From the NCBI GenBank assembly GCA_965220485.1, contig OZ244832.1:558001-622000 (forward strand): DNA of 64,000 nt, read 5' to 3'. The position numbers and the translations under genes were made by a program. Below, piece after piece: positions 25,396 to 34,390 of this stretch; the first letter of the stretch is position 1, and each line of letters opens with the position of its first letter. The notes under the pieces were generated by a model. The model was not told the DNA's origin. It worked only from the letters and a program-made list of their open reading frames with translations, and did not search any database. This DNA is from Aldehydirespirator sp965220485. GTDB taxonomy: Bacteria > Actinomycetota > Acidimicrobiia > Acidimicrobiales > Aldehydirespiratoraceae.

Positions 25396-25539
25396 CAGGT
25401 GGACCTCCCGAAGAGTCGCAGTCGCGGTGCGCTGGCGACCATCACACGGACCCTCCCAGGACTTTCTGTGTGCACTTGTGCCGCTGTGGGCAGCTTTGTT
25501 GCGCACAGAACGCGGGTGGTCGCGGTGTGCTGGCGGCCA

Positions 25540-27906
25540 TCAGGCGGACCTCACCAGTTCGGGCCGGCGCGCCCTGCGGTAGCCCCGCGGCGCCAGCGGC
25601 AGCAGCTTTGCTGGAGCGCCTGCGCTGGTGGACCAGTGCTCGATCAGCCAGCCCCGGCGCCGGGCCAGCGCGGCCAGCTTGGTCTCGGGATTGACCGCCA
25701 CCGGGAAGCCGACCGCTTCCAGCATGGGCAGGTCGGAGGAGCTGTCGGCGTAGGCCACCGACTCCCGCAGGTCGAGGCCATGGAGCTCCGTGAAGTCGGC
25801 GAGCGTCTGGTAGCGGGCCTCGCCGGTGGGGGGCACCGCGGTGAGGCGGCCGTCGTAGACGCCGTCGCTTGATCCCATCTCGGCCGCGATGACGTGGTCG
25901 AACAAGGGGTGCAGCGGAGCGATCACGAAGTCGAGCGCACCCGTGATGAGCAGCGTCATGTGCCCGGCCTGGCGGTGCTGGCGGACCCGGCGGATGCCCT
26001 GGGGGAACGACTTGGTGATGAGGAGGTCGCTGAGCATCTCGGCGCAGTCTGCATCGATGCGGCCCACATCAGCGCCCTCGAAACGCCGGTAGAAGTAGCG
26101 CAAGAAGTCGCTGCGGTCCCTGCGGTCCAGGGCAAGGAGACGGGGCGCCTCGCCGAGCGTGCGGGCCACGAAACGGACGCGGTCCAAGTCGTCGAGCTCC
26201 CGGGTGGCGAGCCATGCGTAGCTGGCGACCACGTTCGACGCGATCAGCGTGTTCTCCAGGTCGAACACGGCCAGGTGGCGCTCGGGTGCCAGCACCTGGC
26301 GGCGGATACGGGACGACCGCGACTCACTCCGGCTCGAGCTGGTGCCCGGCGCCATCTTGAGCCGGGCCTGCAACACCATCGACGGCAGGTGGACCTCCCG
26401 CACGTAGTGATGCCAGTCGATGCCGGACGGGTCGAAGCAGAACGCGGCCCGGTCTTCGTCTTCGAGCGAGCGCCACAGATCCAGCAGCCGGTCGAGCTGG
26501 TAGATCGCCTCGCACTCGGCGTATGCGCCGTACAGCTCGACGTACTCGTTGGCCCTCCCGAGCTGCTGGCGGCGCTCCTCCAAGCTGGCGCTCATCAGGG
26601 CGTGGCGACCCCTCAGGGGCAGCGACGACAGCACACGGTCGGCTGTCTCCAGCGACCGCTGGGCACGCTGGAGCTGTCTGGCCACCCTGCCCCGGCCGGG
26701 GAACGACCACCTGGGCACCGGGATCGGCTGGTTGTGTTCGTCATAGACCGGGTGCTCGGTGAACCAGCCGCTCACCAGATCGAAGAGCGTGCCGTACTTC
26801 AGGGGGTTGATGGCCCCGCTGGCGACCTGGATGACGTCGGGGCTGGGGTCGACCGGGCCCCTGGCCGCGACGGCCAGGATCGTCGCCACCACGAGGTCCA
26901 CCGGGATCACGTCGACGATCCCCTCGGGCACGCCCGGGAACTCCTTGAGCAGGCCCCGGGCGTAGGCCGCGATCACCGGCTCGGCCATCCGGAAGCCCCG
27001 GATCCATCCCGGGCGGGGCTCGGCCAGCGCCGACTCGATGATCGAGGGCCGCACGATCGTGACCGGGATGTCGCCGCGGGTCTCGGCCAGGGCCCGCTCG
27101 CCGAGGGCCTTGGTGAAGGCATAGGCGTCGGGGAAGCCGAGGCTGGAGGCCCGGGCCCGGCCGGCCTTGGTCATCTGCTCGTCCACCCAGCGGCGGCGCA
27201 GGCTCTCCAACTTCTCGGACAGCGCCGGGATGCCGGCCGCTCCGAGTTCGCGGCGGGCCTGGGTCGACAGCGCGGCGAGGCGCTCGGGGCTGCGGCTGGC
27301 CTGCTCGGCGTCGCGGCGGGCCTGGCGGGCGCTGGCCACCTCGTCTCGCCAGTCGACTTCGGTGAAGAACGGCGAGTCGTCCACCAGCTCTTCGGGGGCG
27401 GCGCCCCGCCGGCTGCCGGCCACGTAGCAGGTCGACACCGCGATCAAGTGGGCCTTCGAGCCGGCCTCGGCCAGGACCGTGGCCACGCGGCTCGGTCCGA
27501 GCAGGTTGACCTCCACCGCGTGGTCGAGGGCCGAGTCGAAGTTCACGGTGGCCGCCGAGTGGATCACGATGTCGCAGCCGGCCAGGGCGGCCCGGCCCTC
27601 GTCGTCGAGGTTCAACCCGTCGATGCCGACGTCGCCGGCCACCGCGGTGATCCTGCGGGCGGTCATCTGCTCGAAGGTCTCCGTCGAGTCCGGATGGCCC
27701 AGCTCGGCCCGGAGGCGGTCGAAGGCGTCGTTGCGGAGCACGTCACGCTGAACCCGCTGGGCCGCGCCGCGGCGGCCCGGGCGCACCACCAGCACCAGCT
27801 CGCAGTCGGGCACGCAGCGCAGCAGCCGCTCGGTGAGCGCGGTTCCCAGGAACCCGGTGGCTCCGGTGACGGCGACGCGCTTTCCGGCGAGAGACTCGGC
27901 GATCAC
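25540..27906 (-). CDS. bifunctional fatty acyl-CoA reductase-like / HAD-IB phosphatase fusion
   Basis: 788 residues. N-terminal Rossmann domain (residues 1-400) of the male-sterility/thioester-reductase type: TGATGFLGTAL (14-24), active-site Tyr262xxxLys266 and VTIVRPSIIES. C-terminal domain (from about 545) is a HAD-IB hydrolase: FDLENTLIAS with nucleophile Asp549, LLITGALDF and YADSSSDLPMLE. This layout is known in actinobacteria and suggests reduction of an acyl thioester plus dephosphorylation of a lipid intermediate; the product is not known. With the PlsC and LarA-like genes it forms a minus-strand lipid-themed group. Confidence 0.8.
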   Translation of the reverse strand: MIAESLAGKRVAVTGATGFLGTALTERLLRCVPDCELVLVVRPGRRGAAQRVQRDVLRNDAFDRLRAELGHPDSTETFEQMTARRITAVAGDVGIDGLNLDDEGRAALAGCDIVIHSAATVNFDSALDHAVEVNLLGPSRVATVLAEAGSKAHLIAVSTCYVAGSRRGAAPEELVDDSPFFTEVDWRDEVASARQARRDAEQASRSPERLAALSTQARRELGAAGIPALSEKLESLRRRWVDEQMTKAGRARASSLGFPDAYAFTKALGERALAETRGDIPVTIVRPSIIESALAEPRPGWIRGFRMAEPVIAAYARGLLKEFPGVPEGIVDVIPVDLVVATILAVAARGPVDPSPDVIQVASGAINPLKYGTLFDLVSGWFTEHPVYDEHNQPIPVPRWSFPGRGRVARQLQRAQRSLETADRVLSSLPLRGRHALMSASLEERRQQLGRANEYVELYGAYAECEAIYQLDRLLDLWRSLEDEDRAAFCFDPSGIDWHHYVREVHLPSMVLQARLKMAPGTSSSRSESRSSRIRRQVLAPERHLAVFDLENTLIASNVVASYAWLATRELDDLDRVRFVARTLGEAPRLLALDRRDRSDFLRYFYRRFEGADVGRIDADCAEMLSDLLITKSFPQGIRRVRQHRQAGHMTLLITGALDFVIAPLHPLFDHVIAAEMGSSDGVYDGRLTAVPPTGEARYQTLADFTELHGLDLRESVAYADSSSDLPMLEAVGFPVAVNPETKLAALARRRGWLIEHWSTSAGAPAKLLPLAPRGYRRARRPELVRSA

Positions 27907-28252
27907 GCTGTTAGTTCTAGTGGCCGCGGGCGCAGAAGGCTCACAACCGCCGCCTCCCCGACAGCGTTACCGTCGCACCGATCTACGCTCCAGGCCCCTA
28001 GCCGGGCGATGCGGGAGGGGCATGACCTCCGTGGCGTCAACTCCTGACCGAGCCCACGATGTACTGCTGCGGGAGCATCCAATCGGGGGTCTGTGGAGAA
28101 GAGAAAGGCGCGACCCGCGACCGCTAGTACCTCACCGATCCCATGAGATATTCTTGGCTTGGGGGTGGGACACCGTCAGACTCAAATCGCTCTGATTTCT
28201 TGGTCGATGAAGACGCTCTTGGCCATTTTGGGGATCTCTTCGTTCACCTCCG
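27907..28252. other. 346-bp region without an identifiable gene
   Basis: It lies between the divergent side of the reductase-HAD gene and an SLH fragment. Short frames on both strands show no family pattern. GC content drops around 28140-28210. I see no RNA gene or clear repeat. Confidence 0.4.
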
Positions 28253-28396
28253 TTAGTGTCGAGTGGTCGAGGCGGCTGGATCCCTGCCGTCGAGGATGCG
28301 GACGATCCATATCGCCATCGTCTGGCGATCAATCGGATCGTCGGGACAGAAGTTGCCCCCGCTGCGACCCTCGCAGGGATCTGGCCTGCATTCCCA
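28253..28396 (-). pseudogene. truncated S-layer homology domain fragment
   Basis: CEGRSGGNFCPDDPIDRQTMAIWIVRILDGRDP...stop (28255-28253) is half an SLH unit, close to the first unit of the 17316-19034 protease (GFCPGDAIDRKTMAVWMVRVLDGEDPPA). It begins directly after the stop of the XRE gene with no start, so it is a stray piece of an SLH gene. Confidence 0.7.
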
Positions 28397-28717
28397 TTAG
28401 GCCACTTGTATGGCGTCCTCTAGACGGTCGGGTACCTCGGCGGGGAACGAGAGCACCAGATGACGGCCCAGCGCCGTCGCCACCCGGGCGAGCGTGTCGA
28501 TGCGGTTGCGGGCGCCGCCACCCTCCTCCAACCGGGAGATCACCGACTGGGTGGTGCCCATCCGCTCGGCCAGCTCGCGCTGGCTCAGCCCGACCTCGAT
28601 GCGCAGGTCATAGATGAGTTGCCCCAGCGCGAGATCCTGCTCGACGCCGGACCTCGCCTCCTCGGAGGGCTCGCCCCGCTCCTTCTTGATGTCTTCCCAA
28701 CGCGACCGGTTAGCCAT
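28397..28717 (-). CDS. XRE-family helix-turn-helix antitoxin (HigA-like)
   Basis: 106 residues. The HTH is LIYDLRIEVGLSQRELAERMGTTQSVISRLEEGGGARNRIDTLARVATALG, a textbook XRE domain, with a short N-terminal charged region. It follows the toxin gene by 12 bp, the toxin-first order of higBA. It should neutralise the toxin and repress the promoter at the repeated sites upstream of the toxin. Confidence 0.88.
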   Translation of the reverse strand: MANRSRWEDIKKERGEPSEEARSGVEQDLALGQLIYDLRIEVGLSQRELAERMGTTQSVISRLEEGGGARNRIDTLARVATALGRHLVLSFPAEVPDRLEDAIQVA

Positions 28718-28729
28718 CGTGCTCTCCTT

Positions 28730-29059
28730 TCAGGGATCGTTCTTCGCGCAGTCCTGGGCGACCTTGCGGGCCCTGGCCACCTCGGCCCATTCGTTGGCCC
28801 GCTGTTTGCGGAATGTCGTCAACAGCACGATGCGACCGTCAGAGGTGAACCGGTAGGTGATCCGCCTGGCGGCTGAGCCCAACGAGAAACGAAGCTCGAA
28901 CAGCCCGTCGCCCAAGCTCCGCGACAGCGGCATGCGTGCCCGCTGTCCAACCTGCGCCAGCCGGTCGATCACCACGGCCGCCCTATCCCATTCGGCACCG
29001 CTGAGCCGGGAGAGCCACTCGACAACCTCATCGTGCGCCTCGATTTCCACACCATGCAC
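28730..29059 (-). CDS. HigB/RelE-type toxin (phage Gp49-like family)
   Basis: About 109 residues. The pattern DEVVEWLSRLSGAEWDRAAVVIDRLAQVG...MPLSRSLGDGLFELRFSLGSAARRITYRF...IVLLTTFRKQ matches the Gp49-like HigB ribosome-dependent mRNases (ELR, then RxxY, then FxKK-like end). I place the start at GTG 29059 because the upstream ATG (29089) lies within two direct repeats that look like operator sites. Translation from 29089 would add ten residues. Confidence 0.82.
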   Translation of the reverse strand: MHGVEIEAHDEVVEWLSRLSGAEWDRAAVVIDRLAQVGQRARMPLSRSLGDGLFELRFSLGSAARRITYRFTSDGRIVLLTTFRKQRANEWAEVARARKVAQDCAKNDP

Positions 29060-29086
29060 GATAATCGCAGAAACACGATGATCGCA
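29057..29086. promoter_or_regulatory. two 13-bp direct repeats at the HigBA start, likely operator
   Basis: CACGATAATCGCA (29057-29069) and CACGATGATCGCA (29074-29086) are spaced 17 bp apart; each contains a near-palindromic CGATnATCG core, and a third partial core (GCGATCAT) follows at 29092. Position and symmetry fit binding by the XRE antitoxin. Confidence 0.5.
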
Positions 29087-29237
29087 CAAGAGCGATCATA
29101 GCCGCAGTCCCGCAGGCTCCAGGCACTGTTCGGCTTACCGGGCGGCGCGAAGGGCTGTTCACCGGCGAGGCTTCGGGGTTCCTATCATTCCCGAACGTGG
29201 ACAACCGAACTCCGACCCTCGACAGCTGGCTGCGGCT

Positions 29238-29996
29238 GTGGTGACACTGCGCGCCCACGGCGATGGCTCGATCTTCGCTGATCATCGTGATGGCGAGCAG
29301 CCTTGCCTGCTGGGCTTGCACGGCTGGAGCAGGGAGCGCCGCGACCTGGGTTCGCTGCTGAGCGCCATCGGACACGAGTCCGTAGCGCCAGATCTGCCGG
29401 GCTTTGGCGCTTCCGCTGCGCCGCCGCAGGCTTGGGGCGCGGCCAGCTACGCGGCCGCGCTCGCAGAGCAAGTCCTCGTGGGCGACGGCCGCGCGCCCTA
29501 TGTGGTGATCGGGCACAGCTTCGGCGGGCGCGTTGCCGTGTGCCTGGCGGCCAATCATCCTGAGTTGGTCTCCGGGTTGGTCCTCATGGGCGTCCCCCTC
29601 CTCCGGCTGGGCGCGGCCAAGCGGCCGCCGGCGCGATACCGCATCGTTCGCGCCTTGAGCCGCGCCCGGCTCATGTCGCCTGAGCGGCTCGAGGCGGCGC
29701 GGCAGCGCTTCGGGTCAGACGACTATCGCGCGGCGTCGGGAGTGATGCGCGACGTGTTGGTGCGGGTGGTAAACGAGGAGTATCAGGCCGAGTTGGAGCG
29801 CATTCGATGCCCGGTGGCGCTGGTATGGGGCGGCGAGGACCGGGTCGTCCCGTCCACGGTGGCACATCGCGCTGTCGGGCACATTGACCGAGTTGCGCGG
29901 TTGGAGGTCGTCGAGGGTGCGGGGCACGACGTGCATCTTGATGATCCCGAGGCCGTCGTGAGGGCCGTCGCCTCGGTCGTGGCCGCGTCTGCATGA
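29238..29996 (+). CDS. alpha/beta hydrolase
   Basis: 252 residues with the canonical fold: LGLHGWSRERRDLG (oxyanion HG), the nucleophile elbow VIGHSFGGRVAV, the acid region ALVWGGEDRVVP and the catalytic His in EGAGHDVHLDDPE. GTG 29238 or 29241 starts the protein. Its last codons overlap the MurF-like gene (ATGA at 29993-29996), so it is the first gene of a cell-wall-precursor-like operon. The substrate is unknown; in this context an ester or amide in the same pathway is the best guess. Confidence 0.85.
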   Translation: MVTLRAHGDGSIFADHRDGEQPCLLGLHGWSRERRDLGSLLSAIGHESVAPDLPGFGASAAPPQAWGAASYAAALAEQVLVGDGRAPYVVIGHSFGGRVAVCLAANHPELVSGLVLMGVPLLRLGAAKRPPARYRIVRALSRARLMSPERLEAARQRFGSDDYRAASGVMRDVLVRVVNEEYQAELERIRCPVALVWGGEDRVVPSTVAHRAVGHIDRVARLEVVEGAGHDVHLDDPEAVVRAVASVVAASA

Positions 29997-31531
29997 CCGT
30001 CGCAGTGGTAGCTGTCGGCGCGCTTGCGGCCGTTGTTGCTCTGCTCCGCTGGCTACGGGTCTGCCAGCGTGAGCACTACATCGCAGGCTCCTGTATGAGG
30101 TTTGCGGGCCGCTGGATCCGGGTCCGCCCGGTGAACGCCGGACTCTCGACGATCGCCGGTGCAGCACTCTGTGTCGGTCTGTGGGCCGAGGCGAGCGGCC
30201 GGACGAGCACGGCTGCGTTGGGTGCTCTGGCAGTGGCCGGAATCGCCGCTGTCTTCCCGTGGCCCATGGGGACGCTCGGTGAGCCGCGGCTGCGCTTCAC
30301 ACGCCGGCTCACCCGGCTGTCGGCCATCAGCGCGCTCGGATGTGTCGCCGTCGCGACTGTGGGTGCCTTGCTGATCGGGCCTGGCTTGGCTGTTGCCCTC
30401 GCCTGCGTGTTGGTGCCGGCTGTCGTCGACATGGCGGCCGCGGTAGCGGCCCCGATCGAGAAGCGGTTGCTGCTCGTCTTCCGTCGGCGCGCCGAAGCCC
30501 GGCTGTCGGAGGTGTCTCCGACGGTGATCGCCGTCACGGGCAGCTGGGGAAAGACCTCGACGAAGCAGCACATCCGCGACCTGCTAGCTGGCGACGCGGC
30601 GGTAGTGGCCTCCCCAGCGTCGTACAACAACGCAGCCGGCCTCTCGAAGACCATCAACGAGCACCTGACGGGCGGGACCGAGGTGCTGGTCGCGGAGATG
30701 GGGATGTACAAGCCCGGCGAGATTCGAGACCTATGCTCTTGGATCCGACCGCACATCGCCGTGATCACGTCGATCGGGCCGATGCATCTTGAGCGGGTGG
30801 GCTCGCTCGAGCGCATCGTCGCGGCCAAGGCAGAGGTGCTCGAGCGCGCTGACACCGCGGTCCTATGGATCGACGATCCGCGCCTGGCCGCGCTGGCAGA
30901 GTCCTGCGGTGTGGCCCGGGTGCGGCGTGTGGGCCGCCGGGGCGGAGAAGGCCTCGATGTGGAGGTGGAGGTACTCGGCGATGAGATCGTGGTCAGTTCT
31001 GGCGGGACCGAAGTTGGCAGGTGCCCGTCCACCAGCGGCTTGCATCCCGGCAACGTCGGATGCGCCGTGGCGGCTGCTGAGGCCTGCGGTGTCTCCCCGC
31101 AGCGGCTGAAAGCCAGGCTGGCGATGCTGCGAGGACCCGCGCATCGCAGCGAGGCTCAGACCGGACCCGAAGGCATCCTGGTGATAGACGACACCTTCAA
31201 CTCCAATCCGGTGGGCGCCACTTCCGCTATTGAGGCACTCAAACGGCGCGTCGAGGGCAGGCGGGTAGTGGTGACTCCAGGAATGGTCGAACTGGGTTCC
31301 GAGCAGCATCGGGCCAACGTCGATCTGGGCGCGGCCGTGGTCGAGTCCGGGGCCACTCTGGTGGTGGTGGGATGGACCAATCGTCGAGCGCTCCTGGAAG
31401 GCGTCGGACTCGCCGGAGGCGATGCGGTGACCGTGCGCGACCGGGGTGAGGCTCGCGACTGGATTCGCAATGCGCTGGTCAGCGGCGATGGAGTGCTGTG
31501 GGAGAACGACCTTCCCGACCACTATCCCTGA
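29993..31531 (+). CDS. membrane-anchored MurF-like amide ligase
   Basis: 512 residues. The first 160 are hydrophobic with about four to five membrane segments (for example VVAVGALAAVVALLRW, LSAISALGCVAVATVGALL) and replace the UDP-sugar-binding N-terminal domain of true MurF. Then comes the Mur ligase core: P-loop VTGSWGKTSTK (Lys187), SYNNAAGLSKTINEHL, EMGMYKPGEI, IGPMHLERVGS, and the C-terminal domain with IDDTFNSNPVGATSAIE. Mur ligases form ATP-driven peptide bonds; MurF adds D-Ala-D-Ala. A membrane-bound version next to a Ddl-like ligase suggests ligation of a dipeptide-like unit to a lipid or membrane substrate. Confidence 0.78.
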   Translation: MTVAVVAVGALAAVVALLRWLRVCQREHYIAGSCMRFAGRWIRVRPVNAGLSTIAGAALCVGLWAEASGRTSTAALGALAVAGIAAVFPWPMGTLGEPRLRFTRRLTRLSAISALGCVAVATVGALLIGPGLAVALACVLVPAVVDMAAAVAAPIEKRLLLVFRRRAEARLSEVSPTVIAVTGSWGKTSTKQHIRDLLAGDAAVVASPASYNNAAGLSKTINEHLTGGTEVLVAEMGMYKPGEIRDLCSWIRPHIAVITSIGPMHLERVGSLERIVAAKAEVLERADTAVLWIDDPRLAALAESCGVARVRRVGRRGGEGLDVEVEVLGDEIVVSSGGTEVGRCPSTSGLHPGNVGCAVAAAEACGVSPQRLKARLAMLRGPAHRSEAQTGPEGILVIDDTFNSNPVGATSAIEALKRRVEGRRVVVTPGMVELGSEQHRANVDLGAAVVESGATLVVVGWTNRRALLEGVGLAGGDAVTVRDRGEARDWIRNALVSGDGVLWENDLPDHYP

Positions 31532-31587
31532 TCGGTCCGTCCAGGCGGTGCTTTCGCCCCCGACACTGGAGGCCGTAGAGTCGGGCC

Positions 31588-32703
31588 ATGTCGACGGGCG
31601 AGGGGGTGGGTGTGGTCTTTGGTGGCCCGTCTCCCGAGCATGACATCAGCATCCTCACCGGCCTACAGGCCGCTCGGTCGCTCTTCGACAACGGAGTGGA
31701 CGTGCATTGCCTGTACTGGACCAAGTCCTGCGCGTGGAGGAAGGTTCCCGTGACCGCCGAGGCGGTCCAATTCCTGGAGCCCGAGGTGGAGGGTTCCGCT
31801 CCGGTGTTGTTCGAGGTCCCAGAGGGTTTCGCAGAGCGCCGGCGCCGGCTCACCACCCCGATCACCCTCCGAACGGTCCTCAACTGCTGTCATGGGGGAC
31901 CGGGCGAGGATGGCACGCTGGCTGCGCTGTTGATGATGGCAGGCATCCGGGTGACCGGGCCTCGACCTGGAGCAGCCGCGCTGGCAATGGACAAACTGGC
32001 CGCCGCCGCGATGGCTCAGTCATTAGGTGTACCGACAATCGAGACCGTGCTGTGGGCGCCCACGTGCGATGGCGCGGGCGGTCTGCCCGAGAGACCGTGG
32101 GTGGTGAAGCCTCGTTGGGGCGGATCATCCATCGACGTCGAGGCCGGTGTGGAGGACACCGAGACAGTCGGTGACCTGGCCCGGCGCGGTGTAGGTCGCG
32201 CCGGCATGCTGGTCCAGCCCTACTTGAAGGGCTGGATAGACCTGAACGTGGCCGTGCGCACCTACCCGCAGATGCAGTGCTCGGCCGTGGAGAGGCCGAT
32301 ACTGGGCGACGCCGAAATCCTGGGCTACGACGAGAAGTATCTGACGGGTGGAGGTGGCATGGAGTCGGCGCTCCGCGAGCTCCCGGCCAACATCCCGGCC
32401 ATGGTGCGCGACGAGATTCTCGCGCACGCAGTCGCTCTGGCCGAGGTGATGGACCTGACGGGAGCGCCTCGCTTCGACTTCCTTTGGGACGGTGACACCC
32501 AAGTGGTCTTCTGCGAGGTCAATCCCATCCCTGGTGCTTGGGGAAGCTACTTGTGGAACGAGTCAGGGTTGGGGCGCGTGGAGTTGTACCAGCATCTCTT
32601 GGCTGAAGCAGATTCGAGCGCGGCCAGCCTCCATCAGTGGATGTCGTCGAGCGACGGACGCGCTCTCCGCATCGCCAGCACAATCGCCGCGAAGTTGCTG
32701 TAG
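31588..32703 (+). CDS. D-alanine--D-alanine ligase-like ATP-grasp protein
   Basis: 371 residues: VVFGGPSPEHDISILTG is the Ddl N-terminal motif (GGxSxEHxxS), NCCHGGPGEDGTLAALL follows, then ATP-grasp elements PWVVKPRWGGSSIDVEAG and RFDFLWDGDTQVVFCEVNPIPGAWGSYLW. The last motif (EVNPIPG in place of EVNTLPG) and the altered segment after it suggest a substrate other than plain D-Ala-D-Ala. It lies 56 bp after the MurF-like gene. A dedicated Ddl/MurF pair outside the dcw cluster points to a specialised peptide unit. Confidence 0.78.
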   Translation: MSTGEGVGVVFGGPSPEHDISILTGLQAARSLFDNGVDVHCLYWTKSCAWRKVPVTAEAVQFLEPEVEGSAPVLFEVPEGFAERRRRLTTPITLRTVLNCCHGGPGEDGTLAALLMMAGIRVTGPRPGAAALAMDKLAAAAMAQSLGVPTIETVLWAPTCDGAGGLPERPWVVKPRWGGSSIDVEAGVEDTETVGDLARRGVGRAGMLVQPYLKGWIDLNVAVRTYPQMQCSAVERPILGDAEILGYDEKYLTGGGGMESALRELPANIPAMVRDEILAHAVALAEVMDLTGAPRFDFLWDGDTQVVFCEVNPIPGAWGSYLWNESGLGRVELYQHLLAEADSSAASLHQWMSSSDGRALRIASTIAAKLL

Positions 32704-32706
32704 CCC

Positions 32707-32966
32707 ATGGACGTCACACGATCGCCCGGTTCGGAGAGCACTCGGACTCTAGGAGACACAAAGCTGACCGTCGCCTCGAAGCTGTCATGGATGCTGCTGG
32801 GATGGTCTGTTACGGCCCTGAATGGTGGCATTGGTCTTTCGGCGACGATGTATGGGCATCTGCTACCGGCAAGGTAGCGATCTACGACATTTGGGAGTTG
32901 GAAGGCCGAGACTCCCCCCGAATGAAAGGCTTCAGGCAATGGACGTACCCGACTTCCGGACTGTGA
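32707..32966 (+). pseudogene. remnant of a VanX-like D-Ala-D-Ala dipeptidase
   Basis: In the frame entering at about 32712, RFGEHSDSRR...ADRRLEAVMDAAGMVCYGPEWWHWSFGDDVWASATGKVAIYD matches the C-terminal zinc-site region of M15D dipeptidases (EWWHW holds the catalytic Glu and a zinc His). The N-terminal two-thirds is absent and the tail is replaced after about 32900. It directly follows the Ddl-like gene, so the ancestral operon probably included a dipeptidase. The last 28 bp overlap the amidase start. Confidence 0.6.
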
Positions 32967-34354
32967 CCGTGGAGGCCCTCGCGGCCATGGTGCGGGACCG
33001 TACCCTCACGGCCGCCGCGGTCACCGAGCACGCGCTGGAGCGCATCGAGGCTCTCAACCCCACCCTGAACGCTTTCGTGGCCCTGGACGCCGACGCAGCA
33101 CGGTCCCAGGCCTCGTCGATCGACGCACGCCTCGACTCCGGCGAGGACGTGGGACCGCTGGCGGGCGTCCCGATCGGCGTGAAGGACCTCGTCGACGCGG
33201 CCGGGTTCCACACCAGCAAGGGTGCGATGTACACGCGCGGCAACGCCCCGGCCACCTCCGACTGCACCGAGGTGGCCCGTCTGCGGGCCGCGGGCTGTGT
33301 GGTGGTCGGCAAGACCAACACCCCCGAGCACGGCTGCATGGGCGACACCCACAACCCGAGGTTCGGAGCGACGCTCAATCCTTGGAACGCCGAGCGCTCG
33401 CCAGGCGGGTCGTCGGGCGGGACAGCCGCCGCGATAGCCGCTGGAATGGTTCCGGTGGGCACCGGCTCCGACGGGGGAGGCTCGATCCGTATCCCCTCGG
33501 CGATATGCGGACTGTCCGGCATCAAGACCAGCCACGGCCGGGTGCCGAGCGGTCCGCCGCCGTCGGGTCTCATCGACCTGTCGTGCGTCGGCCCGATGGC
33601 CCGCGTCATCCGGGACGTGGCCCTGTGCCTCGACTCGGTGGTCGGCCCCCATCCCGCCGACCTGCGCAGCCTGCCCAAGCCGGACGTGTCGTGGCGGGCC
33701 GCGCTCGACAGCCCGCGGCCGCCGGTCCGTGCGCTGTGGGCCCCGTCGATCGACGGTGGGCCGGTTGACTCCGAGATCGCCGCGGCCTGCGCGGCGGCCG
33801 TGGACCGCCTGGCGGCCGAGGGCGTGGAGGTCGACGAGGCACAGACGGAGATCTCCGCGGTGCCCGGGGCCTTCCTCCAGCTGTTCTTCGGGGGACTGAT
33901 AGGGCCGTCGTTCTGTTCTCTGTACGGCACCGACGAGTGGGACAACGTGACCGACGTGCTCGCTGTGATGCTGGAGGACGTCTACGACCGGGTCACCGTG
34001 TCATCGCTGTACGAGGCCCGCCAGCGGGCGGGCGAACTGTCCATCGCCCTGGCGGAGGCGATGGACGGCTACGACGTGCTGCTCATGCCCACGCTGGCGG
34101 GCCAGGCTCCCGCTCCGGCCGGGCACGGCACCATCGACGGCGAGGAGACACCCAACTGGTTCCGCTTCACACCCCTGGCCAACCTCACCCGGCGACCGGC
34201 GGGGACGGTGTGCAGCGGATTCAGCACCGAGGGCGTGCCGATCGGCCTCCAGGTCGTGGGCCATCAGCTAGACGATCTGGCCGTGCTGGAGACGCTCGCC
34301 GTGCTGGAGGATCTGCTGGGCCTGGACCCCGTAGCCCCCGACCCCGCCCCGTAG
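32939..34354 (+). CDS. amidase signature family protein
   Basis: 471 residues with the Ser-cisSer-Lys triad: Lys in GVPIGVKDLVDAAG, cis-Ser in SPGGSSGGTAAAIAAG and the nucleophile in GTGSDGGGSIRIPSAICG. Such enzymes hydrolyse amides, acting on small nitrogen compounds or, in GatA, in transamidation; no GatB/C genes are present, so it is a stand-alone amidase. ATG 32939 gives the usual N-terminus (TVEALAAMVRDRTLTAAAVTEHALERIEALNP). It ends 36 bp before tRNA-Val. Confidence 0.88.
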   Translation: MDVPDFRTVTVEALAAMVRDRTLTAAAVTEHALERIEALNPTLNAFVALDADAARSQASSIDARLDSGEDVGPLAGVPIGVKDLVDAAGFHTSKGAMYTRGNAPATSDCTEVARLRAAGCVVVGKTNTPEHGCMGDTHNPRFGATLNPWNAERSPGGSSGGTAAAIAAGMVPVGTGSDGGGSIRIPSAICGLSGIKTSHGRVPSGPPPSGLIDLSCVGPMARVIRDVALCLDSVVGPHPADLRSLPKPDVSWRAALDSPRPPVRALWAPSIDGGPVDSEIAAACAAAVDRLAAEGVEVDEAQTEISAVPGAFLQLFFGGLIGPSFCSLYGTDEWDNVTDVLAVMLEDVYDRVTVSSLYEARQRAGELSIALAEAMDGYDVLLMPTLAGQAPAPAGHGTIDGEETPNWFRFTPLANLTRRPAGTVCSGFSTEGVPIGLQVVGHQLDDLAVLETLAVLEDLLGLDPVAPDPAP

Positions 34355-34390
34355 CCCGGCAGGGACCCCGCTGGTAGCCTCGCTCGTCTC

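Noticed and set aside
23731..25872. Very long plus-strand frame opposite the LarA-like gene
   Set aside because: It is a high-GC shadow of a well-supported gene, rich in His, Gly, Arg and Val, with no domain. The same applies to long opposite-strand frames at 25894-28047, 35263-37761, 46163-48592 and 51446-54256.
29993..31531. CapB/PgsB-type polyglutamate synthase
   Set aside because: It also has membrane helices before a Mur-type core, but YNNAAGLSKTINEHL, EMGMYKPGEI and DDTFNSNP are MurF-specific and no capA/capC genes are present.
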